Positions 27,701-36,600 of a stretch of 64,000 bases of DNA are shown here, piece after piece. The stretch covers positions 1,620,501-1,684,500 of the forward strand of contig JBDWTN010000007.1 of assembly GCA_039984955.1 (NCBI GenBank), written 5' to 3'. The position numbers and the translations under genes are program-made. Position 1 is the stretch's first letter, and the number at the start of each line of letters is the position of its first letter. The notes under the pieces were generated by a model, which saw only the letters and a program-made list of their open reading frames with translations, did not search any database and was not told the DNA's origin. Origin of the DNA: Marinobacter alexandrii. GTDB lineage: Bacteria > Bacteroidota > Bacteroidia > Cytophagales > Cyclobacteriaceae.

Positions 27701-28350
27701 TCACAAGTCTTGCCCCTGAGTTTACGCTATCTCCTGGGGCATCTATTTCTCCAGAAGGCGCACAAGATTTCACCAACGCCTTTGTGTATACAGTCACGGC
27801 AGAAGATGGTAGCACACAGGGATGGACAGTGGAAGTTCAAGCAGAGCAGCTTTCAGGTACGGATATGCTTACTTTCTCCGTTTCAGGTCAAGTAGGAAGC
27901 TCTATCATTGATGCTACGGCTCATACCGTCTCAGTGATTGTTCCTTTCGATGCGAACATCACCGCGTTAAATCCGACCATCACTATTTCTGAAGGTGCTT
28001 CTATTTCTCCAGAAGTCGCTCAAGATTTTACAAATACTGTGACCTACACCATTGCAGCAGAAAATGGAGGCACGCAAGACTGGACAGTAACTATCACTAA
28101 AGAAGATCCGCCACTTGGGTTGGATGATGTGCAAGTGTCGGTTTATCCTAATCCTTCAAGTGACTTTATTCAGGTAGATGCCAAACAAGCAATATCAGTG
28201 AAAATGCTCGATTTAAACGGAAGAAGTATTCAATCGAAAGCAGGTAATACCATTCAACTTGACATTCAATCTCTTCAACCAGGTATCTACATTCTCCGAA
28301 TAAGTGACGGAAAGCAAACCATTAATCACAGAATCATAAAGGCAAACTAA
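24769..28350 (+). CDS. giant secreted repeat protein with T9SS sorting domain
   Basis: The chosen ATG at 24769 starts a clean signal peptide (MKKTYLPLFLFLLIMLG, cut near VKAQ). The longer GTG frame from 24742 adds nine residues before it. Mature protein: about 17 beta-rich repeats of 45-50 residues built around ELWKYDGTT and LYFSADDGTNG (about residues 45-860), a propeller-like array. Three 85-residue domains follow with VTSEFGNTQAW / GAQDFTN signatures, then a type A T9SS tail starting VSVYPNPSSDF and ending HRIIKAN. Surface-exposed or released through T9SS. The repeats resemble ELWxxDGT hyalin-like repeats of Bacteroidota. The ligand is unknown. Confidence 0.9.
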   Translation: MKKTYLPLFLFLLIMLGVGSVKAQQPELVEDINTKLTRTLPSFSQKLESINGKLFFRAALNGTELGVYDGTTFEPFELYEFGNSEPENFTAVGEVVYFSAREEGTGGAELYQYLNGEVSLIDINPSGASNPGNLIEYDGALYFSAEDATNGTELWKYDGTTATVIDIQTGSGSSEPEYFYVFNNELLFFADDGVVGNELWKYDGTNVSLLEDIRTGAIGSVGSNGPSFARNENIVVFQAFSELYQYDGTNVTLAADINPTGGSTPRNITEFNGIFYFSAFASVDQSTELWQYDGTTASLVSDIYPGSESSQVNRLVATDDYLYFVARDGVSEKDLYKYDGTTITSIDVNPNNSDRNGEAFIDFLTAIGNTVYFQGYGSVEQRSELWKYDGTTLTEIVIRPGEETSAPRHITELNGEIYFTALEGSGTQGWHLWRYDGIDASVVVTNGINEGSNLFNLVGDGERFYFTATEDNIESNIFTSDGTITSKISDISSTPVGEEHYELTAFNGGLAYLGYDDEDDGELYVFYGADVQIFDINTEGSSEPEELEVVNDILYFAATDTDGRQIYQFNGTEVSLAFDLVTEGIGQPRDFYAAGDDLYFTAQNATVGRELFKFDGTDVTLVTDLNPSSSTSVYDLFEFNEMVYFVANTPSGRELCKYDGTAVEIIDINPGNGSSFPFYFTEYDGKLFFSADDGSNGNEFWSYDGTDASIIDIRPGSLGSSPGEFTQLNGVLYFRARTNDTGSELFKYDGTSASLARDINEGNGNSYPSNLFAHGPYLYFTAANFSGAEDPLGDQIGLSIAEDLEGLWRFDGTNLDFITEFNLDEDDDRIFLGNYVYLAGDTDELGTELYRIRAISEEVEILTFSLAEQSEAASIDEQNRIITVKVPAGTDVTELTPDITISELASIDLDGAQDFTNSVIYTVTSEFGNTQAWIVTVDVDKYTGTDILSFAVENQTGDASIDLSAHIVSLTVSRGTDVTSLAPEFTLSPGASISPEGAQDFTNAFVYTVTAEDGSTQGWTVEVQAEQLSGTDMLTFSVSGQVGSSIIDATAHTVSVIVPFDANITALNPTITISEGASISPEVAQDFTNTVTYTIAAENGGTQDWTVTITKEDPPLGLDDVQVSVYPNPSSDFIQVDAKQAISVKMLDLNGRSIQSKAGNTIQLDIQSLQPGIYILRISDGKQTINHRIIKAN
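24900..27340 (+). repeat. about 17 coding repeats (ELWKYDGT type)
   Basis: In-frame repeats of 135-150 bases each encode a YDGT/FDGT loop and an LYFxA strand. They diverge at DNA level but keep blocks like AAATATGATGG, so recombination between units is possible. This is a protein repeat, not a CRISPR. Confidence 0.75.
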
Positions 28351-28354
28351 GGAA

Positions 28355-28405
28355 GCATAGACTAAGCAGCTATGCAAGGGCCGACTCCAGGAGTCGGTCT
28401 TTTTT
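28355..28405 (+). terminator. double hairpin 3'UTR with intrinsic terminator (copy A)
   Basis: First hairpin GCATAG/CTATGC at 28355-28375. Second hairpin GGCCGACTC-CAG-GAGTCGGTC at 28379-28399, then six T. The same layout follows the other two T9SS genes (39164-39215 and 42042-42103). Confidence 0.9.
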
Positions 28406-28465
28406 ATTTCACTGAGGTGCGTTTCCTAAAATGAATTTAATAATTTAAGGGTCACACTACTACCA

Positions 28466-31144
28466 ATGTTGACCAAGGGAAAATTATTACTTGTATTATG
28501 CCTTAGCATTCTGATTTTTTCAGGACATGCCCAAGATCCCGAGTTTCAACGATTCACCAAAGAGGATGGACTTCCCGGAAACTTCGTAAGGTGCTTTCTC
28601 AAAGACAATCAGGGTTTTATGTGGATTGGTACTTCTTCTGGGCTATGCAAGTACGACGGATTAGAATTCAAACTCTATACTAAAAAATCGGGGTTTGGCA
28701 TCTCCAATGATTACATAAGCTGCTTGTTTCAAGATTCAGAAGGGCTTATCTGGATAGGCACCAACAATGGGGGTATTAACGTCTTCGATCCAAAGACTGA
28801 ATCATTGTCTATTTATCAGCATGACAAAAATGATCCTAACAGTATCCCGGGTGATCGGGTCGGAGTAATTACTGAAGACCAAAACGGAGTGATTTGGGTA
28901 GGGTTTGATAATGGAATTGGTCTAAGTAAAATAGACAAGAAAACAGGTACAGTTACCAATTACGATCCTTTTGCATCCATTTCAAGAAAGGGAGCCAAGG
29001 CCATACGGACGATTATAGTAGATCAATGGCGTCCTGATACTTTATGGATTGCTACCACAAGTGGTCTCATTTCGTTCGACAAAACGAATGAATCCTTTTA
29101 TGTGATTGATCACCCACTAAAAAGCGTAAACAGACACGGCTTCTTTGATGCGGATCAGATAGATAAGGATCATATACTCGGGGGCCTTTTTCATGCTGGC
29201 ACAGATATCTACAACATCAATGAAGATGCCTGGCAGGGAAATTTCGAAGACCTTGAAAAGGAAGTTAGGATTATGGATGTCGTTAGAAAATCTGAAACAG
29301 AATACTGGCTTGCAGTTAGAAAAAAAGGATTAGCTCTTCTCGACCTTAAGACAAACAACATTCAATTTGTCCCCTCTGATCTGAAAAACTATGAAACTGT
29401 TTTCCCCGGCTTTACCTATGCCGTTTTTTCGGATGAAAACAAGCTATGGGTCGGGGGAATCAATGGATTATCCTTCTACAATGGAATCCAACCAACATTT
29501 CCCTTTGACTCTCTTTCCTTTACTCAAGAGCTGTACGGCAGGGTATCGAGTGCTTCGGCAAAATATGACAAGAACTACCTGGCTGGTACTTATGGAGCAG
29601 GACTATGGGAAATCGATAAGCTGACCAATGAAAAGAAGATACATGCTTTCGATAATGCCTCTTCAGAGATTATTACTGATATGTTGGAGATGAGCGACAA
29701 GATTTTACTGGTTGGACATAGTGGACTAAAACTATTCAATAAGAGGACTGGGCAGGTAAGATCATTAGAAATAGGGCCTTTCATGGATCTTGAATTCTTT
29801 ATGGAATCCATCCATCCATGGACAGACGAATTTGCCTTGATACTGACTCGACATGGAGGAGCCTTCAAGATACACTTGGAGACATTCGATATTTCCCCAT
29901 TATTTGAAATCAATGAAAAAGTCATTCCTTATAATCATGATGTTTTCCAGACAAAAGATGGTAAGCTTTGGATAGCTACCGATAAGGATATCCTCATTTA
30001 TGATCCACAAAATGATTCTATTTCACACTTCAGTCCTACGAGTATGTCCAGCCAAGGAAACAAGCATATTTTGACAATCAAAGAAGACAGACACGGCACA
30101 AAGTGGATAGGTACATTAACAGGACTCATCAAGCTAGAAGATGGAAAAGAAACACTTATCAATAGCTCAAACTCAAATCTGCCCTCAGACTATATCCAAT
30201 CAATCTTATTCGATAAGAATCATGACCTATGGGTAGCCACCGATGTTGGCATCAGCAGAATAGATCATGAGACACTAGAAACTATCAATTACGATAACTC
30301 TGACGGGGTAAACTACTCTGGAGCCTTCGAGCGAGTAGACGATCAAATTTTAGTAGGATCTTATGGAGGCTACTCCCTATTTCATCCAGATTCTATCGAT
30401 TTCAAATACGATCCTCCAAAAGTTTACTTCACTGCTTTCAATGTAGCCAATGAAAAGTACCAATCGGAAAAAGCAATAAACTATAGTGAGCAAATCAATT
30501 TAAACTACAATCAAAACTTCATCTCCTTTGGATTCTCGGCACCTTCATTTATACAGCCTAATAAATTGCAATTTGCCTACAAGTTAGAAGGACTGGATAG
30601 TGATTGGATTTATTCTGGCAACCGGAGATATGCCAATTATACCAATCTGGATGGCGGTGAATATTCTTTCGCTGTAAAAGCACGCTATGCAGATGGTGAT
30701 TGGGGGGAAATCAAAACTATTCCCATCAACGTATCCTCTCCCTTCTGGGAAACCTGGTGGTTCTATACACTCTGCTGCCTAGCTATTGTTGGAGCAGGAT
30801 TTAGCTTCTACAAAACACGCATAAACATCCTGCAACGAAAGGCAGATCAGGAAGCACAAGAATTGAGATTAGAGGCTTTTCAAAAGCGACTTATGGATTT
30901 GAATGCCTCTCCGCCAGACCTGGCACTCAACATGGATGAAGTGAATAGCAAGCTATCCACTCCACTATCTGAAAGAGAATTCGAAGTACTCCAGATGAGT
31001 TTGGATGGCAAGTCAAATGCGGAAATTGCCGAAGGGCTTTTCATTTCTATGAGTACTGTGAAGTTTCATTTGCGCAACACGTACAGTAAATTAGGCGTAA
31101 GCAATCGCAAAGAAGCCTTAATATATGTGGTCAAAAAGCCTTAG
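28466..31144 (+). CDS. membrane-tethered two-domain regulator: propeller sensor and LuxR-type HTH
   Basis: 892 residues: signal peptide (about 1-22), two-component-regulator propeller repeats (about 25-650, e.g. GFMWIGTSSGLCKYDG, GLIWIGTNNGGINVFDP and DLWVATDVGISRID), a Y_Y_Y-type immunoglobulin-like domain (about 655-760, FAYKLEGLDSDWIYSGNRRY), one membrane helix (about 768-788), a short coiled coil and a C-terminal LuxR/GerE HTH (about 835-892, LSEREFEVLQMSLDGKSNAE). There is no kinase or receiver domain, so sensing and DNA binding sit in one membrane protein. It overlaps the next gene by 20 bases. Probably controls nearby surface-protein genes; inference. Confidence 0.9.
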   Translation: MLTKGKLLLVLCLSILIFSGHAQDPEFQRFTKEDGLPGNFVRCFLKDNQGFMWIGTSSGLCKYDGLEFKLYTKKSGFGISNDYISCLFQDSEGLIWIGTNNGGINVFDPKTESLSIYQHDKNDPNSIPGDRVGVITEDQNGVIWVGFDNGIGLSKIDKKTGTVTNYDPFASISRKGAKAIRTIIVDQWRPDTLWIATTSGLISFDKTNESFYVIDHPLKSVNRHGFFDADQIDKDHILGGLFHAGTDIYNINEDAWQGNFEDLEKEVRIMDVVRKSETEYWLAVRKKGLALLDLKTNNIQFVPSDLKNYETVFPGFTYAVFSDENKLWVGGINGLSFYNGIQPTFPFDSLSFTQELYGRVSSASAKYDKNYLAGTYGAGLWEIDKLTNEKKIHAFDNASSEIITDMLEMSDKILLVGHSGLKLFNKRTGQVRSLEIGPFMDLEFFMESIHPWTDEFALILTRHGGAFKIHLETFDISPLFEINEKVIPYNHDVFQTKDGKLWIATDKDILIYDPQNDSISHFSPTSMSSQGNKHILTIKEDRHGTKWIGTLTGLIKLEDGKETLINSSNSNLPSDYIQSILFDKNHDLWVATDVGISRIDHETLETINYDNSDGVNYSGAFERVDDQILVGSYGGYSLFHPDSIDFKYDPPKVYFTAFNVANEKYQSEKAINYSEQINLNYNQNFISFGFSAPSFIQPNKLQFAYKLEGLDSDWIYSGNRRYANYTNLDGGEYSFAVKARYADGDWGEIKTIPINVSSPFWETWWFYTLCCLAIVGAGFSFYKTRINILQRKADQEAQELRLEAFQKRLMDLNASPPDLALNMDEVNSKLSTPLSEREFEVLQMSLDGKSNAEIAEGLFISMSTVKFHLRNTYSKLGVSNRKEALIYVVKKP

Positions 31145-32771
31145 TCTAGTTTTTGTTCTACTTCCATGCGTTCTATTTTCTCAATCTGATCTTGCCAAAT
31201 CAGCCAATGATTTGATAGAAGGTGAGAAATATGAAGAAGCCATTACTCGAGCAGATTCCCTATTGAGATTGCCTCAATTCTACGAAGACTATTACTACCT
31301 CTATAGCAGAAAAGGTGATGCCTACTACTATCTGGCTGATATCAAAAACTCGCTGAAGAATTATCTACTATCAATAGAAGAGCCCCAAATTTTGCTTTTA
31401 GAAAATCAAAAAGCACTTCAGGAATCACTTAGCAATGTTGGGTTTTGCTATAGTGAACTAGGCATCCATGAAAAGGCCTATACATATTACCAACGCTCCT
31501 TTAATCTGGCTGTTGAGTTGAATGATAGCACAGAAGTAGCAATTGGATATTTCAATATGTCTAACGCACTCTTGAAACAAGGGGATTTGCAGCGAGGTAT
31601 GCAACTATTGGAAGAAGCCTATGCCATTGACAAGCAAAGAAAAGATACGGCCGCAATCGGATTCGACCTTAATGCACTTGGGTATGCTGCGCTCGAACTC
31701 AACAATGTAGACCAATCGATAAAGTACTTCAAAGAATCCATTGCATTACTTCAAAAAAGTACCGGAAACTACAATTCTCTGGGCACACGATACAACAATC
31801 TTTCAAAAGCTTTTCTGAGAAAACAGGCATGGGATAGTGCGTTGTACTACAATCGAAAATCCATTCAAATTCATGAAGAATTGAATGATGAAATCAATCT
31901 GGCCGAACGATGGGTGAATAGAGCCGTGATTCTCAATAAAATGAATCTCCCGGCTGAAGCGATTAATTGGGGAACAAAGGCAAAGGAAAAAGTAGCATCT
32001 CTCGAGAAAAGTGACCTGATTCTAAAAGCCAATCATACACTAATTGAATCCTATGAAAAACAAGGCAAATTAAATGCAGCACTTACACTGGCAGAGAACA
32101 ATCTAAAACTTGCCGGCCAAGTTCGTTCCTTAGGCCAATCACTCATCGCTCAAAAAAAATACGCCTCATTACTGGCAAAAGTGGGAAGATCAAATCAAGC
32201 GTATGAAGCGCTCAATTTTGCAAATGTCCTTGCAGATTCTATCAATACCATTGACGCACAAAGAGCTACTTCTGAACTTGCTGTAAAATATGAGGTAGAT
32301 AAAATTGAGAATGAGAATGAGATTCTAAAGCTTCAAAATGATGTTGCTAGTGCTCAATTAGCAAAAGAGCAAACGACTAATTTTTGGTTGACATTATTGG
32401 TGATAATAACTGTATTGGCTGGTGTTGTTATTTCGTATGTTTTCATTTCCAGAAGTAAAATCAAAGAGCAATTAATGCAATCTGAAATCAGTGAGTTGAG
32501 GCTGCAGATCAAACAACTGATTGACTATAAACCAGAAGAATCTAGTATCTCTCTGGAGCAAATTAATAAAGCACTCAAAGAACCTTTGAGTGAGAGAGAA
32601 TTTGAAGTTTTGCAAATGGCTATGACTGACAATAACAACAGTCAGATAGCGGAAAAAATCTACGTATCTACTAATACTGTGAAATTCCATCTCAAAAACA
32701 TCTATCAAAAGCTAGGCGTTTCCAACCGAAAGGAAGCATTGAAATTCGCCTTTCAGGCAACTTCTGGGTAA
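31125..32771 (+). CDS. membrane-tethered TPR regulator with LuxR-type HTH
   Basis: 548 residues: signal peptide (about 1-19), TPR array (about 25-385, e.g. YFNMSNALLKQGDLQRGMQL and GTRYNNLSKAFLRKQAW), a coiled coil, one membrane helix (about 420-442) and a C-terminal LuxR-type HTH (about 488-548, LSEREFEVLQMAMTDNNNSQ). The HTH closely resembles that of the overlapping upstream gene (both contain KLGVSNRKEAL), so the two are partial paralogs with different sensors. The start ATG at 31125 lies inside the previous gene. A REP-like palindrome follows the stop by five bases and may act as terminator. Confidence 0.88.
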   Translation: MWSKSLSLVFVLLPCVLFSQSDLAKSANDLIEGEKYEEAITRADSLLRLPQFYEDYYYLYSRKGDAYYYLADIKNSLKNYLLSIEEPQILLLENQKALQESLSNVGFCYSELGIHEKAYTYYQRSFNLAVELNDSTEVAIGYFNMSNALLKQGDLQRGMQLLEEAYAIDKQRKDTAAIGFDLNALGYAALELNNVDQSIKYFKESIALLQKSTGNYNSLGTRYNNLSKAFLRKQAWDSALYYNRKSIQIHEELNDEINLAERWVNRAVILNKMNLPAEAINWGTKAKEKVASLEKSDLILKANHTLIESYEKQGKLNAALTLAENNLKLAGQVRSLGQSLIAQKKYASLLAKVGRSNQAYEALNFANVLADSINTIDAQRATSELAVKYEVDKIENENEILKLQNDVASAQLAKEQTTNFWLTLLVIITVLAGVVISYVFISRSKIKEQLMQSEISELRLQIKQLIDYKPEESSISLEQINKALKEPLSEREFEVLQMAMTDNNNSQIAEKIYVSTNTVKFHLKNIYQKLGVSNRKEALKFAFQATSG

Positions 32772-32776
32772 TATAT

Positions 32777-32809
32777 AACCCTATCAGGATTTTGAATCCT
32801 GATAGGGTT
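32777..32809. repeat. REP-like palindrome, copy 1 (perfect 15-bp arms)
   Basis: AACCCTATCAGGATT, loop TTG, AATCCTGATAGGGTT. It lies between a regulator stop codon and the transposase remnant. Same family as 33079-33111 and 33467-33499. Confidence 0.85.
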
Positions 32810-32828
32810 AGCTGGATAAATCGACAAA

Positions 32829-33468
32829 ATGAAAAATACTCCGCCACTCGAACCAGAAACATATTACCATATCTACAATCGTGGCATTAATGGAGAGCCT
32901 ATTTTCAAACGTGAAGAAAACTACACCTACTTTCTCGGTAAATATGACAAATACATTTCCCCAATCGCACACATATGCGTATTGTCTTTTAAATAATCAT
33001 TTTCATTTTTTGATAAGGACGAAAGGTGAATCTGAGATATTGGAAAATAGTTCTGTTAAAGAAACTGTCCCAGAAGTCAATCCTATCAGGGTTTTGAACC
33101 CTGATAGGGTTTCTAAATACATCAGCCTTCAATTCTCCCATTTCTTCAACGGTTACACTCAAGCTATCAATAAACAAAATGATCGTACTGGCAAACTATT
33201 TGAGTTGCCATTTCGAAGGATAGAAGTAAACAATGACGCCTACCTTTCCATGCTCATCTATTACATCCATTCCAATCCCCAGAAGCATGGATTGATAGAT
33301 GACTTTCGAGAGTGGCCTCACTCCTCTTATCATAGTCATTTAAGCGATCGTCCTACTAGTTTGAGCAGAGAAGAAGTGGTGGAATGGTTTGGAAATAGGA
33401 AAGCCTATCTGGATTTTCATTCTTCTTTTCAGGATGTAAGAGAAATTAATTCGGTGCTATTAGATTAA
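32829..33468 (+). pseudogene. REP-associated tyrosine transposase (RAYT, IS200-like Y1 family), frameshifted
   Basis: ATG at 32829 starts a good family N-terminus (PETYYHIYNRGINGE) that ends in a stop after 55 codons. The rest of the protein continues in another frame from about 32970: YAYCLLNNHFHFLIRTK carries the HUH metal-binding HFH, and YIHSNPQKHGLIDDF carries the catalytic Tyr region, ending in WFGNRKAYLDFH. The shift at SPIA/YAY fits a two-base deletion. A 33-base palindrome of the flanking family is inserted in frame in the linker after HFH, encoding NPIRVLNPDRV. The remaining open frame from 32881 has a false N-terminus. Likely inactive unless frameshifting rescues it. Confidence 0.85.
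33079..33111. repeat. REP-like palindrome, copy 2 (inside the transposase frame)
   Basis: AATCCTATCAGGGTT, loop TTG, AACCCTGATAGGGTT, with one wobble position. Inserted without breaking the reading frame of the transposase remnant. Confidence 0.85.
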
Positions 33469-33499
33469 CCCTATCAGGGCTTAGAACCCTGATAGGGCT
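33467..33499. repeat. REP-like palindrome, copy 3 (overlaps the transposase stop codon)
   Basis: AACCCTATCAGGGCT, loop TAG, AACCCTGATAGGGCT, with two non-Watson-Crick positions. It begins with the last two bases of the stop codon and is followed by GTTTTT. Confidence 0.85.
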
Positions 33500-33609
33500 G
33501 TTTTTCATAAAACCACCCACCAGGGTAGGTCAAAACTAGCCCATAAGGTCAGGCGATTTTTTAAGGTATTGCAGCAAGTTTGATTTCGAACTTTAAATCG
33601 CAATGCCTT

Positions 33610-36600
33610 ATGAAAAAATTAGTACTACTTACATTTCTTCTTTCAACATTCTCAATAGTCCAAGCTCAAATTGCTGGAGGCATCTATTCTATAGGGGCAG
33701 GAGAAGATTATGAAACCTTAGTAGCCGCTTTGACAGACATCAACACAAACGGTATCTCAGGAAATGTCACGCTGGAATTGGTGGATGGACACGTAGAAGA
33801 TGCTTATTTGCCTATTAGTAACTATCCAGGGAATTTTGATTTTGAGCTCACAATAAGACCAGAGGCCGGTGCTACTTCTGTACAGTTAATTAGTTCTGCA
33901 AATAGTTTTGTTATCGAGCTCTCAGATGCGACAAACGTCATCATTGATGGACGTGCCGGCGGAGTTGGTGAACCCGTGATGGAGATCAAAACTTTTGAAG
34001 CTGCCAGATTCGAGGCTATTCGCATAGCTCGATCCGCTAGTAACGTACAAATTAAATATTGCAAAATACAATTTGGCGGCTGGGGTATCGCTACCAATGG
34101 CAATTTTATTCAGACTGATATATTAATTGAAAACTGTGTTTTTTCCACGCCAGAGATTACTACACCGAAAGGCATGTATGCCGTGTTTGTAGTTAATGGT
34201 AACGTTGTTATTAGGAACAACTCTTTTCAAAGTCCAAACTTGAACTATACACCAGACGGAATCTCAGCATACTCGGCAATCCGCTCCAGGTCTATTGCCG
34301 AAATTTACAACAACTTTATTTCAGTAGGACATGTAGCCTCAGATGAACTATACGGTATTCATATTGAGCGTAATGGTACTGCTGAAATCTCGCATAATAC
34401 CATTGCGTTTCAAGGCGGATCTGCCAGTAATGTTACCAACAGTGTATTCCCTCTTTTCTTCAATCACGGAAGCGGAGTAACTATTCAAAATAACATTATT
34501 TATAATGGTTTTGATTGTGATGGGGACTGTAATAGGGGAGCTATTAAATTTGATACTTTTCGAGGAGGAAGTCTAGCTTTAAATGACAATGCCATAGGTG
34601 TATCCACCAGCAATACAGCCCCATTTAATTTTTATTTTCTTGATGGTGAGTCGGCCAATATTTTGGAAAACTTCCCTAACAATAATTTTGTTGGAAGTGG
34701 TTCTTTTAATTTTGTCGATTTCCAACAAAATGATTTAACGATCACCGAAAGCACATTGAATAGCACCTCAGTATTTCGCACCTCCAATGATGCCGATATT
34801 GCTACGGACATTTTTGGGAATGCCAGGAATCCTTCTATTAAAACAAAGGGAGCTGTAGAATCTCCCTTTTCGGATGGGGATAACAATATCTACACCATGT
34901 CGGCACCAGAACTGTCAAGCATTACGCTTCAAGACATTGGAAACTCTGGAAGAATCAACATTGAGGTAGAAAACCCCACTACTGACCTCACATTCACACC
35001 AACCTTCACACTTGCTCCTGGGGCCACTATAGATCCTGAAGGAGGGCAACCATTTGACTATAGTCGAGTGGCTAATTTTACAGTTTTCTTTGATGTGACT
35101 GCTGCCAATGGAATAGATGCTAAGAGGTGGATACTTAGTGTGACAGGAACGAATCGCTGGCCAGCAGGCACATACAGTGTTGGTACAGGTGGAGATTTCG
35201 AAGACCTGGAAAGTGCTAGTAACTCATTCGCCATATTTGGAATCGAAGGAGATGTAACGCTCGAATTAAAAGATGGGTATTCTGCAAATTGGGATTCTTT
35301 TTTCCAAGGAGCTGGCATAGATGAGCACACCATCACCATAAGACCTGAGGTTGGCGCTACTGAAATAGCACCATTTTTTCAAAACGTAGGAGGTCGTCAT
35401 CTCATTATTGACGGTAGGCCAGGTGGTGTGGGTCAATCTGTACTATCTTTCAAATCCCTTCGCGTAAATATGTTTAGTGGTGCGTCTTCTGCTCAAATAC
35501 GATATGTTAAATTTTTGAGATTAAATGGTATCAATAGTGGAAACTTATTTGGACTACAAGTAAGAGGTGGGACCGGAGATGTATTAGTTGAACATTGCGA
35601 ATTCAATACAAATGGGTTTGAGCAAAGAGGAACCTTACAAGGACTTATCATTGATGGTGCCGGAAACGCTCGAATTTCTAATAACAAATTCTATAACATT
35701 GAGCACAATTCTAGTGGAGAAAGTCGATCCATCGATGTATTAGGAGAGATAGGAAAAATCGATATAGTAAACAACAGCATAAGCCTGGGATCCACACGAG
35801 CTCTCAATATTTACGGAATACAACTAAACAATCAAGTCACAGGTGAAGTCAATATTCTTCACAACACCATCAACATAGGTGGAACCAGCAGCGGAAATAC
35901 ATCAGCCATGCTGATCTCTGGCGATCCTTCAAGCCTCAAAATCAAGAACAACATGGTGTCCTTAACAGGTGGGGGAAGTAGAACAGGATTAAGCTGGACG
36001 AATGGTTCAGGTACCAGAGATATCGATTTTAACAACATCTCCGGTATTGAACCGATTGCTTACAATTCTGGCGATGTGGTAGCAAATACAGCAGATGACT
36101 TCAAATCCAATTTTATCAATTCAAGCTCGGAAGATGTAACCTTCACAAATGCTTCCGTTGGCGATCTCTCTTTATCTGCAAGCTTGAACAACAACTCACA
36201 GGTTAGAACAGTATTTGACGCCAGCCTCCCTGAAGACATAAATGGTACTACAAGAAGTTCTTTTCCTATGAAGGGGGCTTATGATGCCCCAGGAAGTGGA
36301 TTTAACGATATTCTTAGTTTGAATTTTGAGGGTGCTTCAGGTCTGACTCTTGATGCAGAAAATGCAACTGTTTCTGTTGATGCTGACCCAGCACTTGACA
36401 GAAGTAACCTAGCTGTTGATATAACTATTCCACCTGGTGCTTTCATTTCTCCTGACCCATCTGTAGGTCAGGATTATACTACCCCAATGACATTCACGGT
36501 TACTTCCGAAAATGATATTGACAAGACCTGGATGGTAACAATGCAAGATGCTCAAGTTGCTCCTTCAGGCCTCAGCTTGTCAACTAACGATGTGGTAGAG

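Noticed and set aside
32881-33468. 195-residue frame taken as a complete gene
   Set aside because: Its first 35 residues are out-of-frame translation of the real transposase N-terminus that begins at 32829.
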